Positions 16,370 through 25,129 of a DNA stretch of 46,957 nt are shown here, in pieces. This DNA is from Streptomyces torulosus. GTDB taxonomy: Bacteria; Actinomycetota; Actinomycetes; Streptomycetales; Streptomycetaceae. Below the pieces are notes generated by a model that was given only the letters and a program-made list of their open reading frames with translations, searched no databases and was not told the origin of the DNA. The position numbers were made by a program, and so were the translations under genes. Where the stretch lies: NCBI RefSeq assembly GCF_001419765.1, contig NZ_LIRK01000025.1, forward strand, positions 1 through 46,957, given 5' to 3'. Numbering within the stretch: the stretch's first letter is position 1; each line of letters starts with the position of its first letter.

Positions 16370-18421
16370 GTGGACCTCACCAGAAGACAACTCGGCCGGC
16401 TCGCCGCGGTCGGTACCGGCGCCCTCCTGCTTCCGGGCCTGCTCCCGTCGAGCGTGGCGTCGGCAGCCACTCCTCCGGCCGGCACCTGGGGTGACCAGGG
16501 TGACGGCACCTACGTCAACCCGATCGTCCCGGCCGACCTCAGCGACTGGGACTGCATCCGGGTCGGCTCCGACTACTACGGCATCACCAGCACGTTCGGG
16601 TACTCGCCCGGCATGGCCGTCCTGCACTCGAAGGACCTGGTCAACTGGCGTCCGATCGGCGGCTCGGTCGACGACGTCACCCGCATCGGACCGGAGCTGA
16701 ACTGGGACCGGATGAACCGCTACGGCCGCGGTGTGTGGGCCGGGGCCATCCGCTTCCACGCGGGGCGGTACTGGGTGTACTTCAACACGCCCGACGAGGG
16801 CTTCTTCATGACGTCGGCCCCGTCGCCGACCGGGCCCTGGGAGCCGTTGCACTCGATGTGGCGGACCTCCGGCTGGAACGACGTGTGCCCGTTCTGGGAC
16901 GACGACGGCCAGGGCTACCTGGTCACCACGCACTACTCGGACAACTACAAGATCCACCTGTACAAGCTGTCCGAGGACGGCAAGTCGCTGGTCGGCCCGG
17001 CCCCGGTGATCCACCAGTCGTCACGCAGCGAGGCCAGCAAGCTGTACAAGATCGACGGTGTCTACTACCACCTGTTCAGCGAGGTGAAGCCCGAGGGCCG
17101 GGTCCTCATGATGAACCGCGGCTCCAGCCTCTACGGCCCCTTCGAGACCCGGCAGTTGCTGCACGTCAACACCTCGGTCGACCGCGAGCCCAACCAGGGC
17201 GGGCTGGTGCAGACCCCGGGCGGCGACTGGTACTTCGTGACCCACCACGGCCACGGCGGCTGGGAGGGGCGCGTGCTGTCCCTGCTGCCGGTGACCTGGG
17301 TGGACGGCTGGCCGATCATCGGCACGGTGGGCTCGGACGGCATCGGCACCATGGCGTGGACGGGCCAGTTGCCCGCCGTCGGCACCCCCGGCCTTCCCGT
17401 CGACGCGCTGCCCGCCGTCGTGACCAGCGACTCGTTCACCGACACCCGCCTCAAGCCGCAGTGGGAGTGGTACTACCAACCCCGCGCGGGCTACTGGTCG
17501 TTGACCGAACGCCCCGGCTGTCTGCGGCTGAAGGCGTTCGCACCGCTGGCCGGGGACAACCTGATGAAGGTGGGCAACACCCTCACCCAACGAGTGCTGC
17601 GCACCGCGGGCGGCGCCACGGTGACCGTCCGCCTCGAACTGGCCGGTCTCGCCGACGGCCAGCACGCCGGGCTGTGCCACTACGCCGCCACCTACGCCGG
17701 ACTGGGTGTGCGACGCTCCGGGACCACCACCACGATCGAGCACAACGCCGGCTCCACCCTGACCAGCGGCGCGGCCATCACACAGAACGCCGTGTGGCTG
17801 CGCACCACGTGGGACGTGAACGGGGTCAGCCGCTTCTCCTACAGCCTCGACGGGAGCACGTTCACCCAGGTCGGTGGCACCTACCAGCTCACCTGGGGCG
17901 GCTACCGCGGCGACCGGATCGGCCTCTACACCTACAACCCGGGCGGCACCGGTTACATCGACGTGGACTCGGTGCAGTACACCATCGCCCCCGCGCGGAC
18001 GTACACATGCGTCAGCGTCCGCAGCGGCAAGGTGGCCGACGTCGCCGGTGGGTCCGGCGCGGACGGCGCCGCCGTGGTCCAGTGGACCGACAACGGCCAG
18101 ACGAACCAGCAGTGGGCCTTCCAGTCCACGGCCGACGGCTACCACACCATCACCTGCGTCCGCAGCGGCAAGGTGCTCGACGTGGCCGGATCCTCCACGG
18201 CGGACGGCGCGCGGGTCGTACAGGCGACCCCCGACGGCAGGGCCAGCCAGCAGTGGCAGCTGCGCCCCCTGTCCGGCGGTGCGTTCCAGGTGGTCAACCG
18301 CAACAGCGGCAAGGTGCTCGACGTCAACTCCGGCAGCACGGCCGACGGCGCCGCGCTGATCCAGTACGCCGACAGGGGCAGCACCAACCAGCAGTGGACG
18401 TTCCGCCGGGTCACCGGCTAG
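16370..18421 (+). CDS. Tat-exported GH43 glycosidase with beta-sandwich and ricin-type (CBM13) domain
   Basis: 683 residues from a GTG at 16370 behind AAGGA. Residues 1-33 are a twin-arginine-type signal (TRRQLGRLAAVG). Residues about 45-330 form the five-bladed GH43 propeller: NPIVPADLSDWD holds the expected catalytic base Asp, FWDDDGQGYLV the modulating Asp and SSRSEASKLY the acid Glu. Residues about 345-535 match the lectin-like sandwich found behind GH43_12-type xylosidase/arabinofuranosidase domains. Residues about 540-680 are a ricin-type lectin with three QxW repeats (NQQW, SQQW, NQQW). It probably trims arabinose- or xylose-containing plant glycans outside the cell. It sits beside the FadR regulator and complements the beta-helix protein at the other end of the locus. 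Confidence 0.92.
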   Translation: MDLTRRQLGRLAAVGTGALLLPGLLPSSVASAATPPAGTWGDQGDGTYVNPIVPADLSDWDCIRVGSDYYGITSTFGYSPGMAVLHSKDLVNWRPIGGSVDDVTRIGPELNWDRMNRYGRGVWAGAIRFHAGRYWVYFNTPDEGFFMTSAPSPTGPWEPLHSMWRTSGWNDVCPFWDDDGQGYLVTTHYSDNYKIHLYKLSEDGKSLVGPAPVIHQSSRSEASKLYKIDGVYYHLFSEVKPEGRVLMMNRGSSLYGPFETRQLLHVNTSVDREPNQGGLVQTPGGDWYFVTHHGHGGWEGRVLSLLPVTWVDGWPIIGTVGSDGIGTMAWTGQLPAVGTPGLPVDALPAVVTSDSFTDTRLKPQWEWYYQPRAGYWSLTERPGCLRLKAFAPLAGDNLMKVGNTLTQRVLRTAGGATVTVRLELAGLADGQHAGLCHYAATYAGLGVRRSGTTTTIEHNAGSTLTSGAAITQNAVWLRTTWDVNGVSRFSYSLDGSTFTQVGGTYQLTWGGYRGDRIGLYTYNPGGTGYIDVDSVQYTIAPARTYTCVSVRSGKVADVAGGSGADGAAVVQWTDNGQTNQQWAFQSTADGYHTITCVRSGKVLDVAGSSTADGARVVQATPDGRASQQWQLRPLSGGAFQVVNRNSGKVLDVNSGSTADGAALIQYADRGSTNQQWTFRRVTG

Positions 18422-18466
18422 AGGCGCATCGATCCCGCCCGCCGGCTGATACGAGCCGGTGCGGCC

Positions 18467-18508
18467 ACGGCCCGGCCCGACGGCTCATTCGCCGTAGGGC
18501 CGGGCCGT
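18467..18508 (+). terminator. Strong hairpin downstream of the GH43 gene
   Basis: A perfect 12-base stem (18467-18478 with 18497-18508) encloses a second 5-base stem (ACGGC/GCCGT) and a 6-base loop. It starts 46 bases after the GH43 stop. There is no U-tract, as is usual in Streptomyces. Confidence 0.7.
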
Positions 18509-18621
18509 CACGCATGGGGCGCGGTGTCCGGCGGCCCCGAGGGCACGGTCCCCGCGACGCGACCACGGTCCTAGGACCAACGCCTGATCGGCGGTCCACC
18601 TCTATTGCTGATAGCGTGCAG

Positions 18622-18638
18622 TTGCACATTAGTTGCAA
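18622..18638 (+). promoter_or_regulatory. Nur-type operator upstream of sodF
   Basis: The bases TTGCAC-ATTAG-TTGCAA lie 22 bases before the sodF start. They match the tTGCaa-N5-ttGCAA layout described for Nur, the nickel-responsive Fur-family repressor of sodF in Streptomyces coelicolor. When nickel is available, Nur-Ni shuts off the iron enzyme in favour of NiSOD. The position close to the start fits direct repression. Confidence 0.8.
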
Positions 18639-18659
18639 TAGTGTCGGAGGATGTTGAAC

Positions 18660-19301
18660 ATGGCGGTGTACACGCTCCCGGAGCTTCCCTACGACTACGC
18701 GGCGCTCGAACCGGTCATCAACCCGCAGATCATCGAGCTGCACCACGACAAGCACCACGCGGCGTACGTCAAGGGCGCGAACGACACGCTGGAGCAGCTG
18801 GCGGAGGCACGGGACAAGGAGCAGTGGGGTTCGATCAACGGCCTGGAGAAGAACCTGGCCTTCCACCTCTCCGGCCACATCCTGCACTCCATCTACTGGC
18901 ACAACATGGCCGGTGACGGCGGCGGCGAGCCCCTGGAGAAGGACGGCGTGGGCGAGCTGGCGGACGCCATCGCCGAGTCCTTCGGCTCGTTCGCGGCCTT
19001 CAAGGCGCAGCTGACCAAGGCGTCGGCGACGACCCAGGGTTCCGGCTGGGGCGTGCTCGCGTACGAACCGCTCAGCGGTCGTCTCATCGTCGAGCAGGTC
19101 TACGACCACCAGGGCAACGTCGGCCAGGGTTCCACCCCCATCCTGGTCTTCGACGCCTGGGAGCACGCCTTCTACCTCCAGTACAAGAACCAGAAGGTCG
19201 ACTTCATCGACGCGATGTGGGCCGTCGTCAACTGGCAGGACGTGGCGCGCCGTTACGCCGCCGCCAAGGAGCGCGGCGACAGCCTGCTGCTCGCCCCCTG
19301 A
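18660..19301 (+). CDS. sodF: Iron superoxide dismutase SodF
   Basis: 213 residues. The ATG at 18660 is chosen because GGAGG ends 9 bases before it; an ATG at 18651 abuts that site and is too close. The protein converts superoxide to peroxide and oxygen in the cytoplasm. Metal ligands of the Fe/Mn family are visible: the first His in IELHHDKHH, the second His in [11 protein letters not shown], and Asp and His in [10 protein letters not shown]. The start [12 protein letters not shown] and the length match Streptomyces Fe(Zn)SOD. Regulation by nickel through Nur is indicated by the operator just upstream. It is a single-gene unit ending in a bidirectional hairpin. Metal type cannot be proven from residues, but the operator supports the iron enzyme. 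Confidence 0.95.
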   Translation: MAVYTLPELPYDYAALEPVINPQIIELHHDKHHAAYVKGANDTLEQLAEARDKEQWGSINGLEKNLAFHLSGHILHSIYWHNMAGDGGGEPLEKDGVGELADAIAESFGSFAAFKAQLTKASATTQGSGWGVLAYEPLSGRLIVEQVYDHQGNVGQGSTPILVFDAWEHAFYLQYKNQKVDFIDAMWAVVNWQDVARRYAAAKERGDSLLLAP

Positions 19302-19396
19302 ACGTGGTGACGCATGACGCCGCGACCGTGGCGGCGTCCGCACAGACGTCCTGCTCGTGATCGTCTTCTCAACCTTCACTCGCAGGCGGTAGGAGG

Positions 19397-19433
19397 AAGG
19401 GCTCCCGCGAGGACGTGACTCGCGGGAGCCCTT
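19397..19433. terminator. Bidirectional terminator between sodF and the NCS1 permease
   Basis: A perfect 15-base inverted repeat (19397-19411 and 19419-19433) with a 7-base loop lies between two converging genes. The outer AA/TT pairs give a short U-run on both strands. It should terminate both transcripts; the permease stop is only 3 bases from it. Confidence 0.85.
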
Positions 19434-19436
19434 CTG

Positions 19437-21086
19437 TCACCCGGCCGCCGGCAGGACGTGGTCGCCGACGTTGTCGGTACTCAGGCACAGCGAGCAGACG
19501 ACGGCGTCATGGGTCTGACACGCGGCCAGATCGGGCCGCTCGTACGGCTGGTGGCAGACGTGGCAGTCGTACGTCACGCCGCTCGGGTTGCCTTCCGCGT
19601 CGAGCATCGGCTCGTCGATACCGTCGTCGGTACGGCGCAGGTAGTACTTGCCCCGGGTGACGATCGCCATGATCGGAGTGAGGACGAAGGCGATGAGGGC
19701 GGCGGCGACCGGGGAGTACGGCTGGAGGGTGTCGCCGAGGGCGTGGAAGTACAGGGCGATGGACAGCCCGGACGCGGCGACGAACGCGACGACACCGACC
19801 GGGTTGACGGCGTGGAGCATGCCGCGGCGGAACTCGGGGGCGTGCGGGGAGAGTTTCAGCAGGTACTTGTTGACGCCGATGTCGGTGGCTACGGTGACGA
19901 CCCAGGCGATGGCGCAGTTCGAGTAGAAGCCCAGGATGCTGTTGAGGAAGCTGAACATGTCGGCCTCCATCAGCGCGAGCGCGAAGGCCAGGTTGACCAG
20001 GACGAACACCATGCGGCCCGGATAGCGCCTGGTGACGCGGGTGAAGGAGTTCGTCCAGGCGAGGGAGCCGGAGTACGCGTTCGTCACGTTGATCTTGATC
20101 TGGCTGATCACGACCAGGGCCACGGCCAGCGGCAACACCGTCCAGGACGGCAGCATCGCGTCGAAGGCACCCTTGAACTGCTGGATCGGCTCGGTGGCGA
20201 CGGCCGGCCCGACCTCGGCGAGGACGTACACGGCGAGGAAGACACCGATGGCCTGCTTCAGCGCGCCGAGCACCACCCAGCCGGGGCCCGCCATGACGAC
20301 CGCCGTCCACCAGGCGCGCCTGTTCGCCTCGGTCTTCGGCGGCATGAACCGCAGATAGTCGATCTGCTCGCCGATCTGAGCGATCAGGGACAGGCACACG
20401 CCCGCGCCGAGCAGTACGGAGGCGGTGTTGACGGCCCCCTCGCCGTCGGTCCCGGCGTAGGCGAGGAACCGGTCGACCGTCCCGGGGTCGGTGGAGACGA
20501 GGTAGACCAACGGGGCGACCATCAGCAGCAGCCAGATCGGGGTCGTCCACACCTGGAGCTTGCTCAGCGCCTTCATGCCGTAGATGACCAGCGGGATCAC
20601 CATGAGGGTGGACACCAGATAGCCCAGCCACAGGGGCATCCCGAGCCCCAGCTTCAGGCCCTGGGCCATGATCGAGCCCTCCAGGGCGAAGAAGATGAAC
20701 GTGAAGCTCGCGAAGATGACGCTGGTGAGCACCGAGCCGTAGTACCCGAAGCCGGAGCCGCGGGTGATGAGATCCAGGTCGATGTTGTAGCGGGCGCCGT
20801 AGTACGCCAGCGGGAACCCGGTCACGAAGATGACCACGGCGGCGACGGCGATCGCCACGAGCGCGTTGCCGGTGCCGTGGGCGAAGGCGATCCCGGCACC
20901 GATGGAGAAGTCGGCCATGTACGCGATGCCGCCGAGCGCCGTGGTCGCCACCACCATGGGGGTCCAGCGGCGGTAACTGCGGGGCGCGAACCGGAGGGTG
21001 TAGTCCTCCAGGGTCTCCCTGGTCGCCTGACTCGTGGCCGCTCTCGCCGGGTCCGTGGTGGTCAGCCGTGACTCGGTGGTGCTCAT
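19437..21086 (-). CDS. NCS1-family purine/cytosine permease with C-terminal four-cysteine tail
   Basis: 549 residues; the ATG at 21086 is placed 7 bases after AAGGAGG, and an upstream GTG touches that site. Residues about 40-490 contain 12 membrane helices. NCS1 features include GIAYMADFSIGAGIAFAHG, the TRGSGFGYYGS loop and GQIGEQIDYLRFMPP-like text in the middle (AQIGEQIDYLRFMPP). Family members take up nucleobases, allantoin or related compounds with H+ or Na+. The last about 60 residues form a cytoplasmic tail with CHVC and CSLC pairs plus another Cys and His between them, which looks like a zinc ribbon. Such a tail is unusual for this family and may sense or regulate. No pathway genes are adjacent, so the substrate is open. 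Confidence 0.88.
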   Translation of the reverse strand: MSTTESRLTTTDPARAATSQATRETLEDYTLRFAPRSYRRWTPMVVATTALGGIAYMADFSIGAGIAFAHGTGNALVAIAVAAVVIFVTGFPLAYYGARYNIDLDLITRGSGFGYYGSVLTSVIFASFTFIFFALEGSIMAQGLKLGLGMPLWLGYLVSTLMVIPLVIYGMKALSKLQVWTTPIWLLLMVAPLVYLVSTDPGTVDRFLAYAGTDGEGAVNTASVLLGAGVCLSLIAQIGEQIDYLRFMPPKTEANRRAWWTAVVMAGPGWVVLGALKQAIGVFLAVYVLAEVGPAVATEPIQQFKGAFDAMLPSWTVLPLAVALVVISQIKINVTNAYSGSLAWTNSFTRVTRRYPGRMVFVLVNLAFALALMEADMFSFLNSILGFYSNCAIAWVVTVATDIGVNKYLLKLSPHAPEFRRGMLHAVNPVGVVAFVAASGLSIALYFHALGDTLQPYSPVAAALIAFVLTPIMAIVTRGKYYLRRTDDGIDEPMLDAEGNPSGVTYDCHVCHQPYERPDLAACQTHDAVVCSLCLSTDNVGDHVLPAAG

Positions 21087-21448
21087 GGGCACGCCTCCTT
21101 GCTCGTGTTCGGGTACCGGTGGGGGACGGTCGCGGCCGCGGCTGCCGGGGAGGGGAAGGCGCGGCCCGGATCTCGGGGATCAGCCGCGCTCGGCGTGGAG
21201 GACGGTCCGCGTGCGGAGACAGCCTCGCGTCCATGAAAGTGACGCTAGGCAGCGGTCGTAACCCCTGAGCGCGCCCCGGGTGAACCTCACGTTTCCGAAG
21301 GCTCTCGGACCCGTCCCTTCCTCACCGGCGCATCGTGTCCGCTTCACCCGGCCGTCATCGCACAACCATCCACCGTTTCCGGGTGTCTTGGAGGTGAGTC
21401 ACACCCGTGCGAGGCGTCTCGATGTCGCTCGCGCTTTGAGGAGGAGCA
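21087..21448. other. Divergent intergenic region
   Basis: 362 bases between the NCS1 permease (leftward) and the FG-GAP gene (rightward). Both promoters must lie here. I see no clear consensus pair, no riboswitch-like structure and no gene remnant. Confidence 0.4.
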
Positions 21449-22924
21449 GTGGGAATCCGCCGACCCGCCGTATCGACCGCCGTGGCCGCCGCCCTGATCG
21501 GGTCGTTCGGCGTGCCGCTCGTCGCGGGCACCGCGTCTGCGAAGGACGGCGTCGCGACCGTGCGCGAGGACTTCAACGGCGACGGCTACCAGGACGTCGC
21601 CGTCGCCGCCCCGGGCGCGAGCGTCGGCGGGCATGCCCGCGCCGGCTACATCGCGGTCAGCTACGGCTCCCCGCAGGGCCTCGACCCCAAGCGCACCACG
21701 GTCATCACCCAGGACACCGCCGACGTGCCCGGCGCCTCCGGCGACAACCACGTCTTCGGCTACGCGATGGTCTCCCGCGACCTGGACGGCGACGGCCTGA
21801 CCGACCTGGCCGTGGTCGCCCGCGACTACCGGCCGGAGAACAACGTCAACGGGTCGGTGACCGTCCTGTGGGGCCGGAAGACCGGCCTGTCCGGCGAGGG
21901 CGCCGTCCGCGTCGGCGCACCGGCGAACGCCCAGGTCGGCGACGACCTCACCGCCGGCGACTTCGACGGCGACGGGCACACGGACCTGTTCATGGGCAAC
22001 GGGGACGAGTACGACTTCCACGACGTCCTCTACGGCCCCTTCGGCCGCGACGGCGCCCCCGCCCGCGCACAGCAGGTGCAGGTGTACAGCACCGACAACT
22101 CCATCAACTCCACCGCCACGGGCGACTTCAACGGCGACGGCGTCGAGGACCTCGCGACGTTCTACGTCTACGAGAACCACGCCGAGGGCGGCAAGCTGTG
22201 GCTCGGCTCCAAGGCCGGCCTGTCCACGGTCCCGCAGCGGCTGAACTCCGCGGCGGGCACCGCCGTCGCCGACTTCGACCGCGACGGCTACGCCGACCTC
22301 GCCACCCGCGTCTTCATCAACGGCGACACCGAGGGCACCGAGGAGGACCCTGGCACCGTCAAGATCTACTACGGTTCCGCGTCCGGCCCCAGCCAGACCC
22401 GTACGCAGACGATCACCCAGAACACGGCGGGTGTGCCCGGCGTGAGCGAGAAGGGCGACCAGTTCGGCGGACGGCTGCACGCGGGCGACGCGAACGGCGA
22501 CGGATACCCCGACCTGGCCGTCGGCGTCCCCGGCGAGGCGATCGGCTCCAAGTCCAGGGCCGGCGCCGTGGTGCTGCTCAAGGGCGCCAAGGGCGGGCTC
22601 ACCGGCAAGGGCGCGCAGGCCTTCCACCAGGACACGACGGGAGTTCCGGGTGCCGCGGAGTCCGGCGACGTGTTCGGCGCGGCGCTGCGACTGCTCGACA
22701 TGACCGGTGACGGCAAGGCGGACCTGGTCGCGGGCGCGCCGGGCGAGAACCTGGGCAGCGTCGTGAACGGCGGCGCGGTGTGGCTGCTGCGCGGCACGGC
22801 CTCCGGCGTGACCGCCTCGAAGTCGGTCGCGGAGAACCCGACGGACATCGGGGCCCCGGCGCCGAGGGCGTTGTTCGGCGCGAACCTGAGCGGCGACAAC
22901 GGTGCGGGAGTGGTGATCCCGTAG
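21449..22924 (+). CDS. Secreted FG-GAP/VCBS repeat protein (integrin-alpha-like beta-propeller)
   Basis: 491 residues from a GTG at 21449 behind GAGGAG. Residues 1-31 are a signal peptide ending TASA. The rest is about seven FG-GAP repeats of roughly 60 residues, each with a calcium-type loop such as DFNGDGYQDVAVAAPG, DLDGDGLTDLAVVA, DFDGDGHTDLF, DFNGDGVEDLA and DANGDGYPDLAVGVPG. The product should fold as a calcium-stabilised beta-propeller outside the cell. Many Streptomyces have long families of these with unknown ligands; no catalytic domain or membrane anchor is present. Both ends look intact. It stands alone, with the APH gene starting 60 bases downstream. Confidence 0.92.
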   Translation: MGIRRPAVSTAVAAALIGSFGVPLVAGTASAKDGVATVREDFNGDGYQDVAVAAPGASVGGHARAGYIAVSYGSPQGLDPKRTTVITQDTADVPGASGDNHVFGYAMVSRDLDGDGLTDLAVVARDYRPENNVNGSVTVLWGRKTGLSGEGAVRVGAPANAQVGDDLTAGDFDGDGHTDLFMGNGDEYDFHDVLYGPFGRDGAPARAQQVQVYSTDNSINSTATGDFNGDGVEDLATFYVYENHAEGGKLWLGSKAGLSTVPQRLNSAAGTAVADFDRDGYADLATRVFINGDTEGTEEDPGTVKIYYGSASGPSQTRTQTITQNTAGVPGVSEKGDQFGGRLHAGDANGDGYPDLAVGVPGEAIGSKSRAGAVVLLKGAKGGLTGKGAQAFHQDTTGVPGAAESGDVFGAALRLLDMTGDGKADLVAGAPGENLGSVVNGGAVWLLRGTASGVTASKSVAENPTDIGAPAPRALFGANLSGDNGAGVVIP

Positions 22925-22983
22925 CCGAGGAGCGGACGTACGAGATGGGGGCACCGGGCGCACCCTCATTACTGTGACGTCGC

Positions 22984-23940
22984 ATGACGGACACCGACAC
23001 CGACACCGACACCGATACCGAGATCGAGATCGACACCCAGATCGGCGCCGATACCGAAATCGAGATCACCGCATATCTGGTCCGCGACCTGCTGAAGGAA
23101 CAGCATCCGGACCTCGCGGGGCTGGCCGTACGTGAGGTGGTGGGCGGCTGGGGCAACCAGATGTGGCGCCTCGGAGACGAGTTGGCCGTGCGCATGCAGC
23201 GCATGGACCCGACTCCGGAGCTCCAGCTGAAGGAGCGCCGGTGGCTACCGGTGCTGGCCCCGCGCCTGCCGCTCCCGGTGCCGCGCCCGGTGCGGTTCGG
23301 CGAACCGTCCGAGCGCTTCCCCAAGCACTGGACCGTGATGACGTGGGTCCCCGGCGAGCCGCTGGACCATGGCTCGATCAGCCGCGGCGACCACGCGGCC
23401 GACACGCTGGCGGGCTTCCTCCGGGCGCTCCATGTGGAGGCGCCCGCCGAGGCGCCGGTCTCCACGGACTTCGGTGCCCATCCCAGGGCCTGCACGGACG
23501 GCTTCGAGCACTTCTTCGAGGCCGTCGTCCCCGACGACATCGCCGCCGACGTCCGGGCTGTCTGGGACGACGCCGTCGCGGCCCACGCGTGGGAGGGTCC
23601 GCCGGTGTGGGTGCACGGCGACCTCCATCCCGCGAACGTCGTCGTCTCGGACGGAACGCTCACGGGCGTCGTCGACTTCGGCGCCCTGTTCGCCGGCGAT
23701 CCGGCATGGGACCTCGCCGCCGCATGGGTCCTGCTGCCCGCGGGCACGGCCTCACGCTTCTTCGACAGGTACGCGGATGCGGACGAGGCGGCGATCCGCC
23801 GCGCCCGCGGGCTGGCCGCCATGAAAAGCCTCTTCCTGATGCTGATGGGCCAGAACGGAGACCGAGGCCTCCCCGGCGGCAAGCCCCACTGGGGCCCCAC
23901 AGGCCGAGCGGCACTGGACCGTGTCCTGAAGGGCGTTTGA
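22984..23940 (+). CDS. Aminoglycoside phosphotransferase-fold kinase with a Thr-Asp repeat N terminus
   Basis: 318 residues. The kinase fold is clear: catalytic loop VWVHGDLHPANVVV (about 216-229) with the HGDxxxxN motif, then VVDFGALFAGDPAWDLA with the Mg-binding Asp of DFG. Such proteins phosphorylate small molecules, only sometimes antibiotics. The opening GNQMWRLGDELAVRMQRM is typical of the actinobacterial APH branch. The first about 30 residues are odd: an acidic stretch made by tandem GACACC hexamers (TDTDTDTD, then EIEID). There is no good ribosome site before the ATG at 22984, and TACTGT lies some 10-15 bases upstream, so the mRNA may be leaderless. Another start after the repeat is possible. 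No resistance claim can be made. Confidence 0.88.
   Translation: MTDTDTDTDTDTEIEIDTQIGADTEIEITAYLVRDLLKEQHPDLAGLAVREVVGGWGNQMWRLGDELAVRMQRMDPTPELQLKERRWLPVLAPRLPLPVPRPVRFGEPSERFPKHWTVMTWVPGEPLDHGSISRGDHAADTLAGFLRALHVEAPAEAPVSTDFGAHPRACTDGFEHFFEAVVPDDIAADVRAVWDDAVAAHAWEGPPVWVHGDLHPANVVVSDGTLTGVVDFGALFAGDPAWDLAAAWVLLPAGTASRFFDRYADADEAAIRRARGLAAMKSLFLMLMGQNGDRGLPGGKPHWGPTGRAALDRVLKGV
22990..23019 (+). repeat. In-frame hexanucleotide microsatellite (GACACC)
   Basis: Four perfect GACACC units followed by one GATACC, directly after the ATG ACG start of the APH gene. Each unit adds Asp-Thr without changing the frame. The following bases continue a degenerate six-base pattern (GAGATC). Confidence 0.9.
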
Positions 23941-24174
23941 CGCACACCTCGTCGAGCGTGTTCCCGCCCTTGGGCGTGGACCGTGCGGCAGCCCACCGTC
24001 GTGGGTTCATGGAGCACCACACATGACGAGGCTGCCAAGGTCCAGGGCGTCATGCTGCCCGTGGCCTCCGATCGAGTCGGCGGCGCGGGGAGCCCTCAAT
24101 CTCCTCCGCCAGAACCCCGTACTCGCGGGGCACGCTCGAGGGGAGACGCCCGGTGGGCTGTCCCCTCTGCGCAT

Positions 24175-24207
24175 CGGCTCCCCTGCCGGTCGACGGTGGG
24201 GGAGCCG
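24175..24207. terminator. Hairpin between converging genes
   Basis: CGGCTCCCC at 24175-24183 pairs perfectly with GGGGAGCCG at 24199-24207; wobble and GC pairs extend the stem inward. It lies in the 335-base gap (23941-24275) between the APH gene and the leftward secreted-protein gene. I see nothing else in this gap that I can name. Confidence 0.5.
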
Positions 24208-24275
24208 GGACGAGCACCGACGCACCGCGTGCATGGCGCGTACGACGGGGGCCTGGGGTCACCGGTGGTGTGCTG

Positions 24276-24848
24276 TTACTGCCACCAGGTGTTGCTGCTG
24301 ACGGGGGAGACTGAGCCCACGATCCGGACCTTCGCCCAGGAGAAGGCGTACTTGTTGAAGGTGGTTTCGGTCGTGATCCAGCGGTAGCCGTACCACGCGT
24401 CCCAGATGTAGACCTGTGGGGCGGCACTCGTCTTCACCAATCGCGCGTTGGCGAGCTCGTAGGCGTCGGACCAGCCGCACTCCGCGAAGATGCTGTTGGG
24501 GACGATGGCAATTCCGTCCCAGGAGCCCCACAGGCTGAAGTAGACCGTCTCATTGGGGATGTAGTAGAGACGGCTGCCCGGACCGACCAGATAGACCGTG
24601 GGGTCGGAGGCCGTCTTGATCCGTTTCCCCGGCGCCGGACACGCGGCGGCCGTGGAGGCCTGCGATGCGGAAGCGTTCAGCGCCGCGGCCGCCGATTGAC
24701 CCTCGTCGAGTGCCGGCAGGCCATCGGCGGCCTTCACGAGGACCGGGCCGGCGACTACAGGAGAAGCTGTCGCCGTGCCGGCGGCGCCCAGCAAGAGACA
24801 CAGCCCCACGGCCAGGGCCATGCATATACGGCGGAATAAGTCGTTCAT
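24276..24848 (-). CDS. Small secreted protein with a duplicated Tyr/Trp-rich repeat
   Basis: 190 residues from an ATG at 24848 behind GAGGAGG. Residues 1-30 are a signal peptide (hydrophobic core MALAVGLCLLLGAAG, cleavage near TATASP). After an Ala-rich linker the mature protein has two related units of about 45-50 residues. The first begins IKTASDPTVYLVGPGSRLYY and the second LVKTSAAPQVYIWDAWYGYR. Both follow the pattern V-Y-(I/L)-x3-G-x-R-x-(W/Y)-(I/Y)-(P/T)-x-(E/T)-T and end in a tryptophan. This repeat is found in secreted actinobacterial proteins, where it seems to be a wall- or ligand-binding module; I know of no enzyme activity. Two cysteines could form a disulphide. It is transcribed alone. 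Confidence 0.8.
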   Translation of the reverse strand: MNDLFRRICMALAVGLCLLLGAAGTATASPVVAGPVLVKAADGLPALDEGQSAAAALNASASQASTAAACPAPGKRIKTASDPTVYLVGPGSRLYYIPNETVYFSLWGSWDGIAIVPNSIFAECGWSDAYELANARLVKTSAAPQVYIWDAWYGYRWITTETTFNKYAFSWAKVRIVGSVSPVSSNTWWQ

Positions 24849-25129
24849 AGGTACAGCCTCCTCTTGTGTTGGTGCGACGGGTTGTCGAGCGACGTTCCAC
24901 CTGTGCGAATTGAGCACGGAGAGCTGTGCAGATCCTGCGTACGAAGTCGGGGCAAGGAGTTGAGCAAGGCAGGGGGCAATAGTCAAGAGTTATGGGTGAG
25001 GAACTGCTGCTCCCTCGGACACAAGGTTGACGTCATGCCGCAGCGCCCTGACGACTTCTCTGCTCGCTGCCGAGAATGGCTGCGAGTCATGGCAGGGCAC
25101 CATCCATATCTTTCCGCGAGCGGAGACAG

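Noticed and set aside
22984..23940. Aminoglycoside resistance gene
   Set aside because: The APH fold is clear, but this branch covers many small-molecule kinases and nothing indicates an antibiotic substrate.
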